Shown: positions 7,512 to 13,466, counted from the first letter of the stretch. The stretch is 13,466 nucleotides of DNA from Tannerella sp. (GCA_031283785.1 JAITBC010000029.1:1-13466), one strand, 5' to 3'. Translations and numbers: made by a program. The notes: generated by a model from the letters alone, not told the origin.

Positions 7512-7883
7512 TCAGGAGAATAAAGATTTGATTTCGTCGGGCGAAAGCTGACGGTAATCGGGCCTGCCTTTCTTGCCGCCTGTTTCGGGGAATGATACCT
7601 GGAAAACCTCTTCGTCATAGAACGGCAGTTTTGAATTTGTATCGGGATTACATTCGAGATAGATGACGTCCTTTTCAGAAAAACCTTTGCTTTCGCAAAT
7701 TTGTTTTAACAGCGAATACCCCACATAAGTAACGGATGTCCCGGGATTATCCTGATACAATTCCGTTACAATAAAATATGTTTTCCCTTTGCAAGTCAGT
7801 ATTTTTAATCCGCACTTTGAAGGGACATCCCATTGGCCGTTGAATTCGAAAACCTCATCGTAATATTTTTCAGGAACTTTCAT
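7512..7883 (-). CDS. Unrecognised 123-aa protein coupled to the ammonia-lyase gene
   Basis: A soluble protein of 123 aa without signal peptide or membrane segment. I do not recognise the family. It has four cysteines (24, 31, 63, 78) not in an obvious metal-binding pattern, alternating hydrophobic stretches suggesting a small alpha/beta or beta-rich fold (GLKILTCKGKTYFIVTEL, 25-42), and a basic then acidic C-terminus (GGKKGRPDYRQLSPDEIKSL). The start is the ATG at 7881-7883; a TTG two codons earlier (7887-7889) overlaps the lyase stop codon. The ATG lies only 2 bases after that stop (7886-7888), so translation is probably coupled. Its position suggests an accessory role in the aryl-acid pathway, but no activity is claimed. 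Confidence 0.7.
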   Translation of the reverse strand: MKVPEKYYDEVFEFNGQWDVPSKCGLKILTCKGKTYFIVTELYQDNPGTSVTYVGYSLLKQICESKGFSEKDVIYLECNPDTNSKLPFYDEEVFQVSFPETGGKKGRPDYRQLSPDEIKSLFS

Positions 7884-7885
7884 TT

Positions 7886-9433
7886 TCAATGCAAATTTTT
7901 AGTCGTCAGATAATTTTTTATCGTTTCGATATCCTTATATTTAGGCGTATCATCCGCAAAGATAGGAAAAAATGAGCGAATTTCATGATAAATAGCGAGT
8001 GTTTTTTTTGACATTTTCTTTTGTATCTTGAGATAATCAATAGCTTGAACGAGCGCCATGAAATGAATTGACATCACCTGGTATCCGTTTTCAATTACCG
8101 TACAGGCCATCAGCGACGCATTTGTTCCCATACTTACAATATCCTGATTATCATTGTTGTTTGGTATGCTATGGACATACATTGGGTTGGACAGCGTCTG
8201 ACATTCGGCAGTAGTCGAAGTGGCGGTGAACTGTGCCGCCTGTAATCCGTAATTCAGGCCGAGAACACCGAGGTTGACGAACGGAGGCAGAATATTGTCG
8301 TTGATGCGGTTATGACATAGATAATTTAGCTGGCGTTCGGCAAGCATTGTCATTTTCGTAACGGCGATTTTCAACTTATCCATTTCGAAGGATATATAAT
8401 CGCCGTGGAAATTGCCCCCATGGTAAACGTATTTCGTTTGAGGGTCTACAATCGGGTTGTCGCACGCAGAATTGAGTTCGTTGATAAGCACTCTTTCCGC
8501 GTTTTCGAGTTCGTCGCAGACGGGACCGAGTATCTGGGGTACGCAACGTAATGAATAGTAAGCCTGTATTTTATGATTGAAAATCTTTTCCGTATGATTG
8601 TTATTGTACATTTCTATTTCGCGTTTTTTCATCGTTTGATTGCCCTGTGCCCATTTGCACATCTTACGGGCAACGGCTAACTGTCCTTTGTGCCTTTTCG
8701 TACCGTTCAGGACGGGTGACATCATGTCGTCGTACGATGACGCTATTTCGTTCATCATGACAGATGCGACGATCGCCCATTCCATAAGTTGGCGGGCATA
8801 GATCAGGTTGACAAGTCCGATGCCGGTCATTACGGAAGTCCCGTTTGTCACGGATAAGCCTTCGCGGATACGTATTTCAAACGGTTTAAGTTTTTCCGCT
8901 TTCATCACTTCTGCCGCAGGCGTCAGTTTACCTTTGTAAAAAACTTCCCCTTCCCCGATAAGCGTCAGTGCAATATGGGCTAACTGTACAAGGTCGCCGC
9001 TTGCCCCGACGCTTCCATGTTCGGGTATATACGGATAGATATCACGGTTGATAAATTCGGTGATGAGACGGACGAGGTCGGTATGTATGCCGGAATACCC
9101 TTGCAGGAACGTGGAAAGGCGTGCAATCATGGACGCTTTGACATAGATAGTTTCCAACGGCTTGCCGGCTCCCGTCGAATGGCTTCGGATAATGTTATAC
9201 TGTAACTGCCTGAGATCGTCGTCGTCAATACGATACTGCGCCATAGGGCCAAAGCCGGTATTGATGCCGTATATAATTTTTTCTCTGGAGAAATCTTTCA
9301 GGAATGAATAACAGTAATCGACTTTTTGGATTGTTCTTGCAGATAAGTTCAATTTTTTACCGCCGAATAGAAGGTCTTTGATGTCGTTTAATAAGAATCC
9401 TTTTTCGGGGTTATATGTGATTGTTTTTTCCAT
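7886..9433 (-). CDS. Tyrosine ammonia-lyase (aromatic amino acid lyase, MIO enzyme)
   Basis: A 515-aa member of the histidine/phenylalanine/tyrosine ammonia-lyase family. A144-S145-G146 in GSVGASGDLVQLAH form the MIO prosthetic group. Other active-site features are Y55 in YGINTGFG, N198 in NGTS, the YYSLRCVPQ segment (292-300), N326 in DNPIVD, and the QFTATSTTAE loop (401-410). The substrate-selectivity pair in this alignment is S84-H85, which looks histidase-like. However, the whole sequence, including GPMAQYRI, HGGNFHGDYIS and SNPMYVHSIPNNNDNQDIVSMGTN, closely resembles the F. johnsoniae tyrosine ammonia-lyase as I recall it, and that enzyme has the same pair. No hutU, hutI or hutG is nearby. 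Expected product: p-coumarate plus ammonia, feeding the ligase downstream. It starts 33 bp after murF and is translationally linked to the 123-aa gene. An automatic call of hutH would probably mislead. Confidence 0.85.
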   Translation of the reverse strand: MEKTITYNPEKGFLLNDIKDLLFGGKKLNLSARTIQKVDYCYSFLKDFSREKIIYGINTGFGPMAQYRIDDDDLRQLQYNIIRSHSTGAGKPLETIYVKASMIARLSTFLQGYSGIHTDLVRLITEFINRDIYPYIPEHGSVGASGDLVQLAHIALTLIGEGEVFYKGKLTPAAEVMKAEKLKPFEIRIREGLSVTNGTSVMTGIGLVNLIYARQLMEWAIVASVMMNEIASSYDDMMSPVLNGTKRHKGQLAVARKMCKWAQGNQTMKKREIEMYNNNHTEKIFNHKIQAYYSLRCVPQILGPVCDELENAERVLINELNSACDNPIVDPQTKYVYHGGNFHGDYISFEMDKLKIAVTKMTMLAERQLNYLCHNRINDNILPPFVNLGVLGLNYGLQAAQFTATSTTAECQTLSNPMYVHSIPNNNDNQDIVSMGTNASLMACTVIENGYQVMSIHFMALVQAIDYLKIQKKMSKKTLAIYHEIRSFFPIFADDTPKYKDIETIKNYLTTKNLH

Positions 9434-9466
9434 TGTTTATTTGTTTGTTTTGCAAATCAGAATTGA

Positions 9467-11026
9467 TTATAAATTATCGATTATATTCTCAAGATGTATT
9501 CCGCGCGAGCCTTTTATGAGTATTTCATATCCTTTCAACGGAGTGGTTTTGAGGTGTTTGTTTAATTCGTCTACCGTTTTAAAACGCGTATAAGTTTGTC
9601 CGGCGGCATAAAACCGTTCGCCGCAGAGCAGGACTTTATTAAATCCGCATTTATTTACAAGCGATATGATTTCTTCGTGCATTTTCGGGCTTTCTTCGCC
9701 AAGTTCCAGCATATCGCCGAGAATGACGGCTTTTTGTGATGATACGGAATCTTTGGCGGAGGAGGATACCGTATCGGGGAGCCGGTCGGGTGCGGAACGG
9801 ATATACCGTTTCTCCAGCAGGGCAAAATTTTCCAGAGCCGCCTTCATGCTGCTGGGATTAGCATTATACGCATCTATAATGAGTATATTGTGATCTGTTT
9901 TTTTCAATTGCGAACGGTTGTTTGTCGGCAGATATGACGATAAGGCTTCGTTTATCTGTTCGGGCGGGATGCGGAAATAAAGTCCCGCCGTAATAGCTGC
10001 AAGTGCATTGTACAGGTTGTATTTGCCGACAAGATGCGTGTCTACGCGGGATGTCTCAATGTCTTGCGTTGCAGCGTTTTGTAAGTGCCACCGGAACGAA
10101 AGGAAAGGGTCATTCTGAATGACCTCGCCCGTGACCGACGGAGATTGCCGGCGGCACATATCTTCTTGTCCGCTTTGCTGTAAGGTCCCGTCCGTTTTCA
10201 TTTTACGTGCAGATTCGTCTGTTTCTGTGGACTGTGCAGATTCGTCAGGGATATTGCCGTAAGTTGTTTTCTTTATACCTTTCGCCATCTCCATCAGGCG
10301 TTTATTATTCCTGTCAATAAAAATCATGCCGTTTGTTTCCCTTATGAAATCATACAACTCACCTTTTGTCCGAACGACGCCTTCGAACGAACCGAACCCT
10401 TCCATGTGAGCGTATCCTACGTTTGTGATAAGTCCGTAGTCGGGCCGGGCTATTTCCGCCAGTTCGCGTATTTCGCCGGGGTGACTGGCGCCCATTTCCA
10501 CAACCGCCAGTTCATGTCGGTCCGTCAGTTTAAGTAATGTTAGCGGTACGCCTATATGGTTGTTAAGATTACCCTCCGTATGCAGTGTATTGTATTTTTG
10601 GGATAAAACTTTAGCTATCAGTTCTTTTGTCGTTGTTTTCCCGTTAGTGCCCGTGATGCCGATAATCTTAGTTCCCAGGGCTTCTCTGTGAAAGCGTGCG
10701 AGTTGTTGTAATGTTTCGAGTACATTCTCAACGACGATCATCCTTTTGTCCGACGGCACGGAGACGCCATCATTATTTATCGGCACGGAGGCGTCGTTAT
10801 TAGCGGATAGCGTAAGGTCATTATTACCTGCCGGCGCAGAAACATTCTCGACGACGGCATATGCGCATCCTGCCTGCAGCGCTTTTCCTGCGTAAGCGTT
10901 ACCATCAAAAGTCTCGCCTTTAAGTGCAAAAAATATAGCGCCGGGCGGACATGCCCGGCTGTCGGTAGTGACAACGGGATGTTGTTTGTATAATGCGTAC
11001 AATTCAGATATAATCATACCGTACAT
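9467..11026 (-). CDS. murF: UDP-N-acetylmuramoyl-tripeptide--D-alanyl-D-alanine ligase
   Basis: The cytoplasmic peptidoglycan enzyme that adds D-Ala-D-Ala to UDP-MurNAc-tripeptide using ATP. Seen: TDSR (21-24) and GAIFFALKGETFDG (29-42) in the substrate-binding N-domain; the ATP loop GITGTNGKTTTKE (123-135); EMGASHPGEI (177-186); GKYNLYNALAA (334-344); DAYNANPSSM (385-394); GDMLELGEES (437-446). At 519 aa it is long for MurF (usually about 430-460). The extra length lies in three low-complexity inserts: 62-97 (NND-rich, between two VVENV stretches), about 260-300 (DES/TDES-like), and 410-430 (Ser-rich). The catalytic motifs are intact, so it should be functional. A second ATG three codons downstream (11015-11017) is an equally good start. 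It is first in the minus-strand run leading to the lyase block, 33 bp apart, so readthrough is likely. Confidence 0.93.
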   Translation of the reverse strand: MYGMIISELYALYKQHPVVTTDSRACPPGAIFFALKGETFDGNAYAGKALQAGCAYAVVENVSAPAGNNDLTLSANNDASVPINNDGVSVPSDKRMIVVENVLETLQQLARFHREALGTKIIGITGTNGKTTTKELIAKVLSQKYNTLHTEGNLNNHIGVPLTLLKLTDRHELAVVEMGASHPGEIRELAEIARPDYGLITNVGYAHMEGFGSFEGVVRTKGELYDFIRETNGMIFIDRNNKRLMEMAKGIKKTTYGNIPDESAQSTETDESARKMKTDGTLQQSGQEDMCRRQSPSVTGEVIQNDPFLSFRWHLQNAATQDIETSRVDTHLVGKYNLYNALAAITAGLYFRIPPEQINEALSSYLPTNNRSQLKKTDHNILIIDAYNANPSSMKAALENFALLEKRYIRSAPDRLPDTVSSSAKDSVSSQKAVILGDMLELGEESPKMHEEIISLVNKCGFNKVLLCGERFYAAGQTYTRFKTVDELNKHLKTTPLKGYEILIKGSRGIHLENIIDNL

Positions 11027-11056
11027 AAATTATTTAAAAAGCGACTTACATAGTAT

Positions 11057-11064
11057 CAAAATTA
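11057..11064 (-). promoter_or_regulatory. Candidate -7 element for murF
   Basis: TAATTTTG on the minus strand matches TAnnTTTG and would start transcription about 25 bases before the murF ATG. No clean -33 TTG is seen. A second exact -7 match, TACTTTTG, lies at 11122-11129 on the same strand, also without a clear -33. Confidence 0.4.
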
Positions 11065-11065
11065 T

Positions 11066-11104
11066 CGTAATGTAGTTTCCTGCATTTGTCAGCTACATTT
11101 TACG
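11066..11104. repeat. Inverted repeat in the murF/folP divergent region
   Basis: CGTAATGTAG (11066-11075) and CTACATTTTACG (11093-11104) are reverse complements except for two extra bases in the right arm, with a 17-base spacer. It directly abuts the proximal murF -7 candidate, so an operator for a dimeric regulator or an mRNA leader hairpin are both possible. Confidence 0.5.
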
Positions 11105-11150
11105 ATTAAAATTTTGTGGCGCAAAAGTAATTTATATTAGGTTATTTTCA

Positions 11151-11158
11151 TACATTTG
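11151..11158 (+). promoter_or_regulatory. Candidate -7 element for folP-cdaA
   Basis: TACATTTG is an exact TAnnTTTG match 30 bases before the folP ATG. No good TTG is seen at the usual -33 distance. Its presence argues against using the TTG at 11156 as the folP start codon. Confidence 0.5.
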
Positions 11159-11188
11159 CGAGTTAAAAAGTCTGTTTTAGAATTTAAG

Positions 11189-12028
11189 ATGAGTGCAAAA
11201 CTATTGAATATAAAAGGTAAGTTAGTGTCGTTGGATACGCCGGTTGTGATGGGTATACTCAATGTGACGCCCGATTCGTTTTATGCCGAAAGCCGGCAAC
11301 AAAGCGAAGCGGCTGTCGCAAAACGTATCGAAACGATCCTGTCGGAAGGCGGCGCTATTATCGATGTCGGCGGATATTCTTCGCGTCCCGATGCGGAGGA
11401 AGTATCCGCCGAAGAAGAATGGGACAGGATTGAGCCGGCATTGAAAATGTTACAGCGTGATTATCCTGAAATTCCCGTATCGCTGGATACGTTCAGGGCG
11501 GATATAGCGCGTCGCGCGGTGGAAACATACGGTGTTGCCGTGATTAATGATATTTCGGGCGGTAATATGGACGGCCGTATGTTTGAGGCGGCGGCGAAGT
11601 TGAATGTCCCTTATGTGCTTATGCATATGCGTGGCGTACCGCAGACAATGCAGCAGTATACGGATTATGATAATATCATTGAAGACGTCATGTTGTATTT
11701 TGCCGAAAAAGTACGGGATTTACGGTCGTCGGGCGTTAATGATATCATCATCGACCCCGGCTTCGGATTCGCTAAAACGTTAGACGGGAACTATGAGCTT
11801 ATGCGCAGTCTGAATGAGTTTTCGACATTGCTTGAGTGTCCGCTGCTCGTTGGCGTTTCGCGTAAAAGTATGATATACGGATTAATCGGCTGTACGGAGG
11901 AGGAGAGCCTGAACGGTACGACGGTGCTGAATACGTTCGCATTGTTTAACGGAGCGGATATCCTGCGGGTGCACGATGTGAGGGAGGCGGTCGAAGCCGT
12001 GAAAATTGTTTGTAAAATAAAACGTTGA
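11189..12028 (+). CDS. folP: Dihydropteroate synthase
   Basis: A 279-aa TIM-barrel enzyme joining 6-hydroxymethyl-dihydropterin pyrophosphate and p-aminobenzoate to give dihydropteroate in folate synthesis; the target of sulfonamides. Motifs: MGILNVTPDSF (21-31, the metal/pyrophosphate loop with N25), DVGGYSSRP (59-67), SLDT (98-101), VINDISGGN (118-126), MHMRGVPQTMQ (145-155), DPGFGFAKT (189-197), GVSRKS (222-227) and the terminal RVHD (260-263). All expected residues are present. The start is the ATG at 11189 (MSAKLLNIKG); an upstream TTG in frame falls in the -7 element. It is followed after 4 bases by cdaA, an arrangement common in Bacteroidota, so they form one operon. Confidence 0.95.
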   Translation: MSAKLLNIKGKLVSLDTPVVMGILNVTPDSFYAESRQQSEAAVAKRIETILSEGGAIIDVGGYSSRPDAEEVSAEEEWDRIEPALKMLQRDYPEIPVSLDTFRADIARRAVETYGVAVINDISGGNMDGRMFEAAAKLNVPYVLMHMRGVPQTMQQYTDYDNIIEDVMLYFAEKVRDLRSSGVNDIIIDPGFGFAKTLDGNYELMRSLNEFSTLLECPLLVGVSRKSMIYGLIGCTEEESLNGTTVLNTFALFNGADILRVHDVREAVEAVKIVCKIKR

Positions 12029-12032
12029 TGTT

Positions 12033-12803
12033 ATGTTTATTTCATTTGGGATAAAGGACGCAATAGATGTCATTTTGGTGGCCTTTTTTATGTATCAGAC
12101 CTATAAACTGATGAAAAGTTCCGGTACATTAACCATTTTCAGCGGCATTGTGTCTATCATCGCGGTGTGGGTGCTTGTCTCGCAGATACTGGAGATGCGT
12201 CTTATAGGCGCTATACTGGATCAGGTGATAAGTGTCGGATTTATTGTACTGGTCATCCTGTTTCAGGATGAAATACGTCGTTTCCTTATCGCATTAGGTT
12301 CTAACCGCGGATGGCGTATTTTTTATAACTTTTTCAGGAAACAGGATAACGGAACCGGCGATCAGAAATTCGTTATGCCCGTAGTGCTGGCATGTATGAA
12401 CCTGGCCAAAAAGAAGACCGGGGCGCTTATTGTGATACAGCATGAAATGGACCTGTCGCCCTATATCCAGACGGGTGAAATGTTCACGGCCGACGTGAAT
12501 GCACGCCTCATCGAAAATATCTTTTTCAAGAACAGCCCCCTCCACGACGGAGCGGTGATTATCGTCGACAACGACATCAAAGCCGCCGGATGTATCCTGC
12601 CGGTGGCGCATAACGTTGTGATACCGAAAGAAATGGGACTGCGCCACCGTTCCGCTTTAGGCATGTCTATTGAAACGGACGCCCTGATCGTTGTCGTATC
12701 GGAAGAAAGAGGTTCCATCACCGTTGCGCGTAACGGGAAACTGAACCGCTGCGCTTCGGCCGAAGAATTGCAACTGATTCTTTCCGGCGAAAAAGTCGTG
12801 TGA
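12033..12803 (+). CDS. cdaA: Membrane diadenylate cyclase (c-di-AMP synthase)
   Basis: A 256-aa CdaA (DacA) type diadenylate cyclase converting two ATP to cyclic di-AMP, a signal tied to osmolyte and cell-wall homeostasis. Three N-terminal membrane helices at about 9-25, 33-50 and 62-78 anchor it to the inner membrane. The cytoplasmic DAC domain (about 95-240) carries LHDGAVII (170-177) and GLRHRSALG (202-210), the two hallmark catalytic motifs, both intact. It is placed directly behind folP with a 4-base gap. No cdaR or glmM partner follows, unlike the Firmicutes arrangement. The C-terminus is short, as in other Bacteroidota versions. Confidence 0.94.
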   Translation: MFISFGIKDAIDVILVAFFMYQTYKLMKSSGTLTIFSGIVSIIAVWVLVSQILEMRLIGAILDQVISVGFIVLVILFQDEIRRFLIALGSNRGWRIFYNFFRKQDNGTGDQKFVMPVVLACMNLAKKKTGALIVIQHEMDLSPYIQTGEMFTADVNARLIENIFFKNSPLHDGAVIIVDNDIKAAGCILPVAHNVVIPKEMGLRHRSALGMSIETDALIVVVSEERGSITVARNGKLNRCASAEELQLILSGEKVV

Positions 12804-12914
12804 AGCAGCGAGGAAACATCCCCGTGAAACCCTGTGGAGCGCCATGAAGCGCCTGCAGGCCAATTCAAATGCGCCCCTCTTGAAAGGAACAGGCGAGAAA
12901 ATACTTAAAAATAC

Positions 12915-12932
12915 ATAACAACGTTATTTTTT
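12915..12932 (+). terminator. Weak terminator candidate after folP-cdaA
   Basis: ATAAC (12915-12919) pairs with GTTAT (12923-12927) around a 3-base loop and is followed by TTTTT. An A-rich stretch upstream could extend the stem against the T-run. The stem is short and AT-rich, so efficiency is doubtful. The 111 bases between cdaA and this site hold nothing I recognise. Confidence 0.3.
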
Positions 12933-12944
12933 CGCGAAAATATT

Positions 12945-12974
12945 TTTGTACTTAAAAAAAGAATTGTATCTTTG
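12945..12974 (+). promoter_or_regulatory. Strong promoter in the intergenic region after cdaA
   Basis: TTTG (12945-12948), 18 bases, then TATCTTTG (12967-12974), an excellent match to the Bacteroidota promoter. Transcription would start near 12981. The only thing obviously downstream is the mini-ORF/AG-tract segment that ends at the terminator at 13215-13261. Confidence 0.65.
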
Positions 12975-13010
12975 GCGCTGTTATTATATTTTAATTAAAA
13001 AATACAGTTT

Positions 13011-13124
13011 ATGAATTTTCTCTTAACAACAGGCATCGCCATTAATTGTAATTTAAGCATCTTTAAACCTTTCGACGGAAGGTTTGGCACAATCCTTGTA
13101 GAGAGAGAGAGAGAGAGAGAGTAA
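13011..13124 (+). CDS. Mini-ORF of 37 codons ending in the AG tract
   Basis: ATG at 13011 follows an A-rich leader about 30 bases after the predicted transcription start. The peptide begins MNFLLTTGIAINCNL and ends in an ERERERE tail encoded by the AG tract, with TAA at 13122-13124 directly after it. It has no recognisable domain. Its frame depends on tract length: adding one AG unit, or losing two, would join it to the open plus-strand frame that runs from 13102 to the window edge. It may be a real small peptide, a leader peptide or chance. Confidence 0.2.
   Translation: MNFLLTTGIAINCNLSIFKPFDGRFGTILVERERERE
13084..13100 (+). promoter_or_regulatory. Sigma-54-like -24/-12 site
   Basis: TTGGCAC (13084-13090), five bases, then TTGTA (13096-13100). 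This matches the RpoN consensus TTGGCAC-N5-TTGC with T for the final C. The start point would fall near 13110, inside the AG tract. No enhancer-binding site is identified. Confidence 0.3.
13100..13121. repeat. Perfect (AG)11 dinucleotide microsatellite
   Basis: Twenty-two bases of uninterrupted AG repeats, flanked by CTTGT and TAAGC. Perfect dinucleotide tracts this long are rare in bacterial genomes outside contingency loci and are prone to polymerase slippage. It overlaps the mini-ORF's last codons and the predicted start of the sigma-54-like promoter. Confidence 0.97.
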
Positions 13125-13214
13125 GCAGGCGTATATAGTCTATTTATATTATGTACACGCGCGTATTACCATGCGCGTTGGAGACAGCAAAAACAAATCA
13201 TTTAAGCCCTATTT

Positions 13215-13261
13215 CCCGGTCGTCGTTTTTATCGGATTAAACGACGAAACGGGATTTTTTT
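13215..13261 (+). terminator. Strong intrinsic terminator
   Basis: CCCG (13215-13218) and CGTCGTTT (13221-13228) pair with AAACGACG (13239-13246) and CGGG (13250-13253). This makes a 12-bp stem with a small internal loop, followed by A and seven T. It acts on plus-strand transcripts; on the minus strand no T-run follows the stem. Confidence 0.75.
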
Positions 13262-13263
13262 AT

Positions 13264-13466
13264 TCACAAAAACATATTCAAGCCAATGTCGCCGGTGTGG
13301 ATTTCCGGCTCTGGGTAATCGAATCGGACGCCGACGTACGCAATTTCGTCCTCGAAGCTGACAAAGTACTCGACAGCGACGCCTTCAAAGGCCTGTTCGC
13401 CGCAGTAGAAGCCACGCTTGCCGTAGCTTTCCCGACGCTGTCGGGCGTGATAGCTGTCAGCGGAGT
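13264..13466 (-). CDS. 3' end of an unrecognised minus-strand gene (partial)
   Basis: The last 66 codons of a minus-strand frame ending with TGA at 13264-13266; the 5' part lies beyond the window. The peptide is rich in Tyr, Phe and Glu and ends YPEPEIHTGDIGLNMFL; I do not recognise it. Three points favour this reading. The sequence turns GC-rich just inside the stop. The region to the left looks non-coding. The plus-strand terminator at 13215-13261 fits a convergent gene pair. The competing reading is a plus-strand frame open from 13102 to the edge, with an ATG at 13171 (MRVGDSKNKSFKPY) and in codon register with the minus frame. That one would have an intrinsic terminator inside its coding sequence and a start codon partly buried in a GC hairpin. 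I cannot exclude it. Confidence 0.45.
   Translation of the reverse strand, partial: SADSYHARQRRESYGKRGFYCGEQAFEGVAVEYFVSFEDEIAYVGVRFDYPEPEIHTGDIGLNMFL

Larger units (their letters stand above)
12981..13261 (+). ncRNA. Candidate independent short transcript of about 280 nt
   Basis: Bounded by a strong promoter and a strong intrinsic terminator, with no full-length gene inside. It contains a 37-codon mini-ORF, a stable hairpin at 13065-13085 (AAACCTTTC / GGAAGGTTT, loop GAC), a pure (AG)11 tract, and a GC hairpin at 13157-13178. I checked it against what I remember of RNase P, tmRNA, SRP and 6S RNA and see none of their hallmark sequences. It may be a regulatory RNA, a small-peptide mRNA or the expressed part of a switchable locus. 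Confidence 0.4.

Noticed and set aside
7886..9433. Histidine utilisation (hut) locus
   Set aside because: No urocanase, imidazolonepropionase or formimidoylglutamase gene is in the window, and the enzyme resembles a tyrosine lyase.
11156..11188. TTG start for folP
   Set aside because: The TTG is part of the TACATTTG promoter element, and the ATG at 11189 fits the family.
13065..13085. Hairpin AAACCTTTC/GGAAGGTTT as a terminator
   Set aside because: No T-run follows on the plus strand, and the sequence continues into the sigma-54-like site.

Overview
The window reads as chromosome of a Bacteroidota member, probably order Bacteroidales. Signs for this are promoters of the TTTG / TAnnTTTG type, A-rich start regions without strong Shine-Dalgarno sequences, a type IX secretion (T9SS) C-terminal sorting domain, and a tyrosine ammonia-lyase that closely resembles, from memory, the Flavobacterium johnsoniae enzyme. 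No rRNA, tRNA, CRISPR array or complete mobile element is visible.

Layout. 1-354 is non-coding debris ending in a sequence that looks like an insertion-sequence terminus. 378-1319 (minus) is a secreted PstS-like phosphate-binding-type protein with a long, hairpin-rich upstream region that carries a 17-bp tandem repeat. 1832-3118 (plus) is a B12-type radical SAM enzyme behind a very good promoter. It runs convergently, with a 7-bp gap, into a T9SS-secreted GH17 beta-glucanase (3126-4907, minus). 4973-9433 (minus) is a compact block: tyrosine ammonia-lyase, an unrecognised 123-aa protein, a PlsC-like acyltransferase and a PaaK-like AMP-forming ligase. murF (9467-11026) lies directly upstream of that block on the same strand. 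A divergent control region (11027-11188) separates it from folP-cdaA (11189-12803, plus), the dihydropteroate synthase / diadenylate cyclase pair.

How the genes may work together. The lyase block has the logic of an aryl-polyene/flexirubin-type pathway: tyrosine is deaminated to p-coumarate, an AMP-forming ligase activates an aryl acid, and an acyltransferase passes the acyl chain to a lipid acceptor. The ketosynthases, acyl carrier proteins and reductases of such a pathway are absent here, so this is either a detached piece of a larger cluster or a smaller aryl-acyl-lipid pathway. The radical SAM protein could be a tailoring methylase for it, but that is only inference. murF, folP and cdaA are housekeeping genes (cell wall, folate, c-di-AMP).

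The most unusual stretch is 12945-13266: a strong promoter, a 37-codon mini-ORF ending in a perfect (AG)11 tract, a sigma-54-like site abutting that tract, and a strong intrinsic terminator. It may be an independent short RNA gene or a slippage-prone contingency locus. The last 200 bases are coding-like on both strands; I favour the 3' end of a minus-strand gene.
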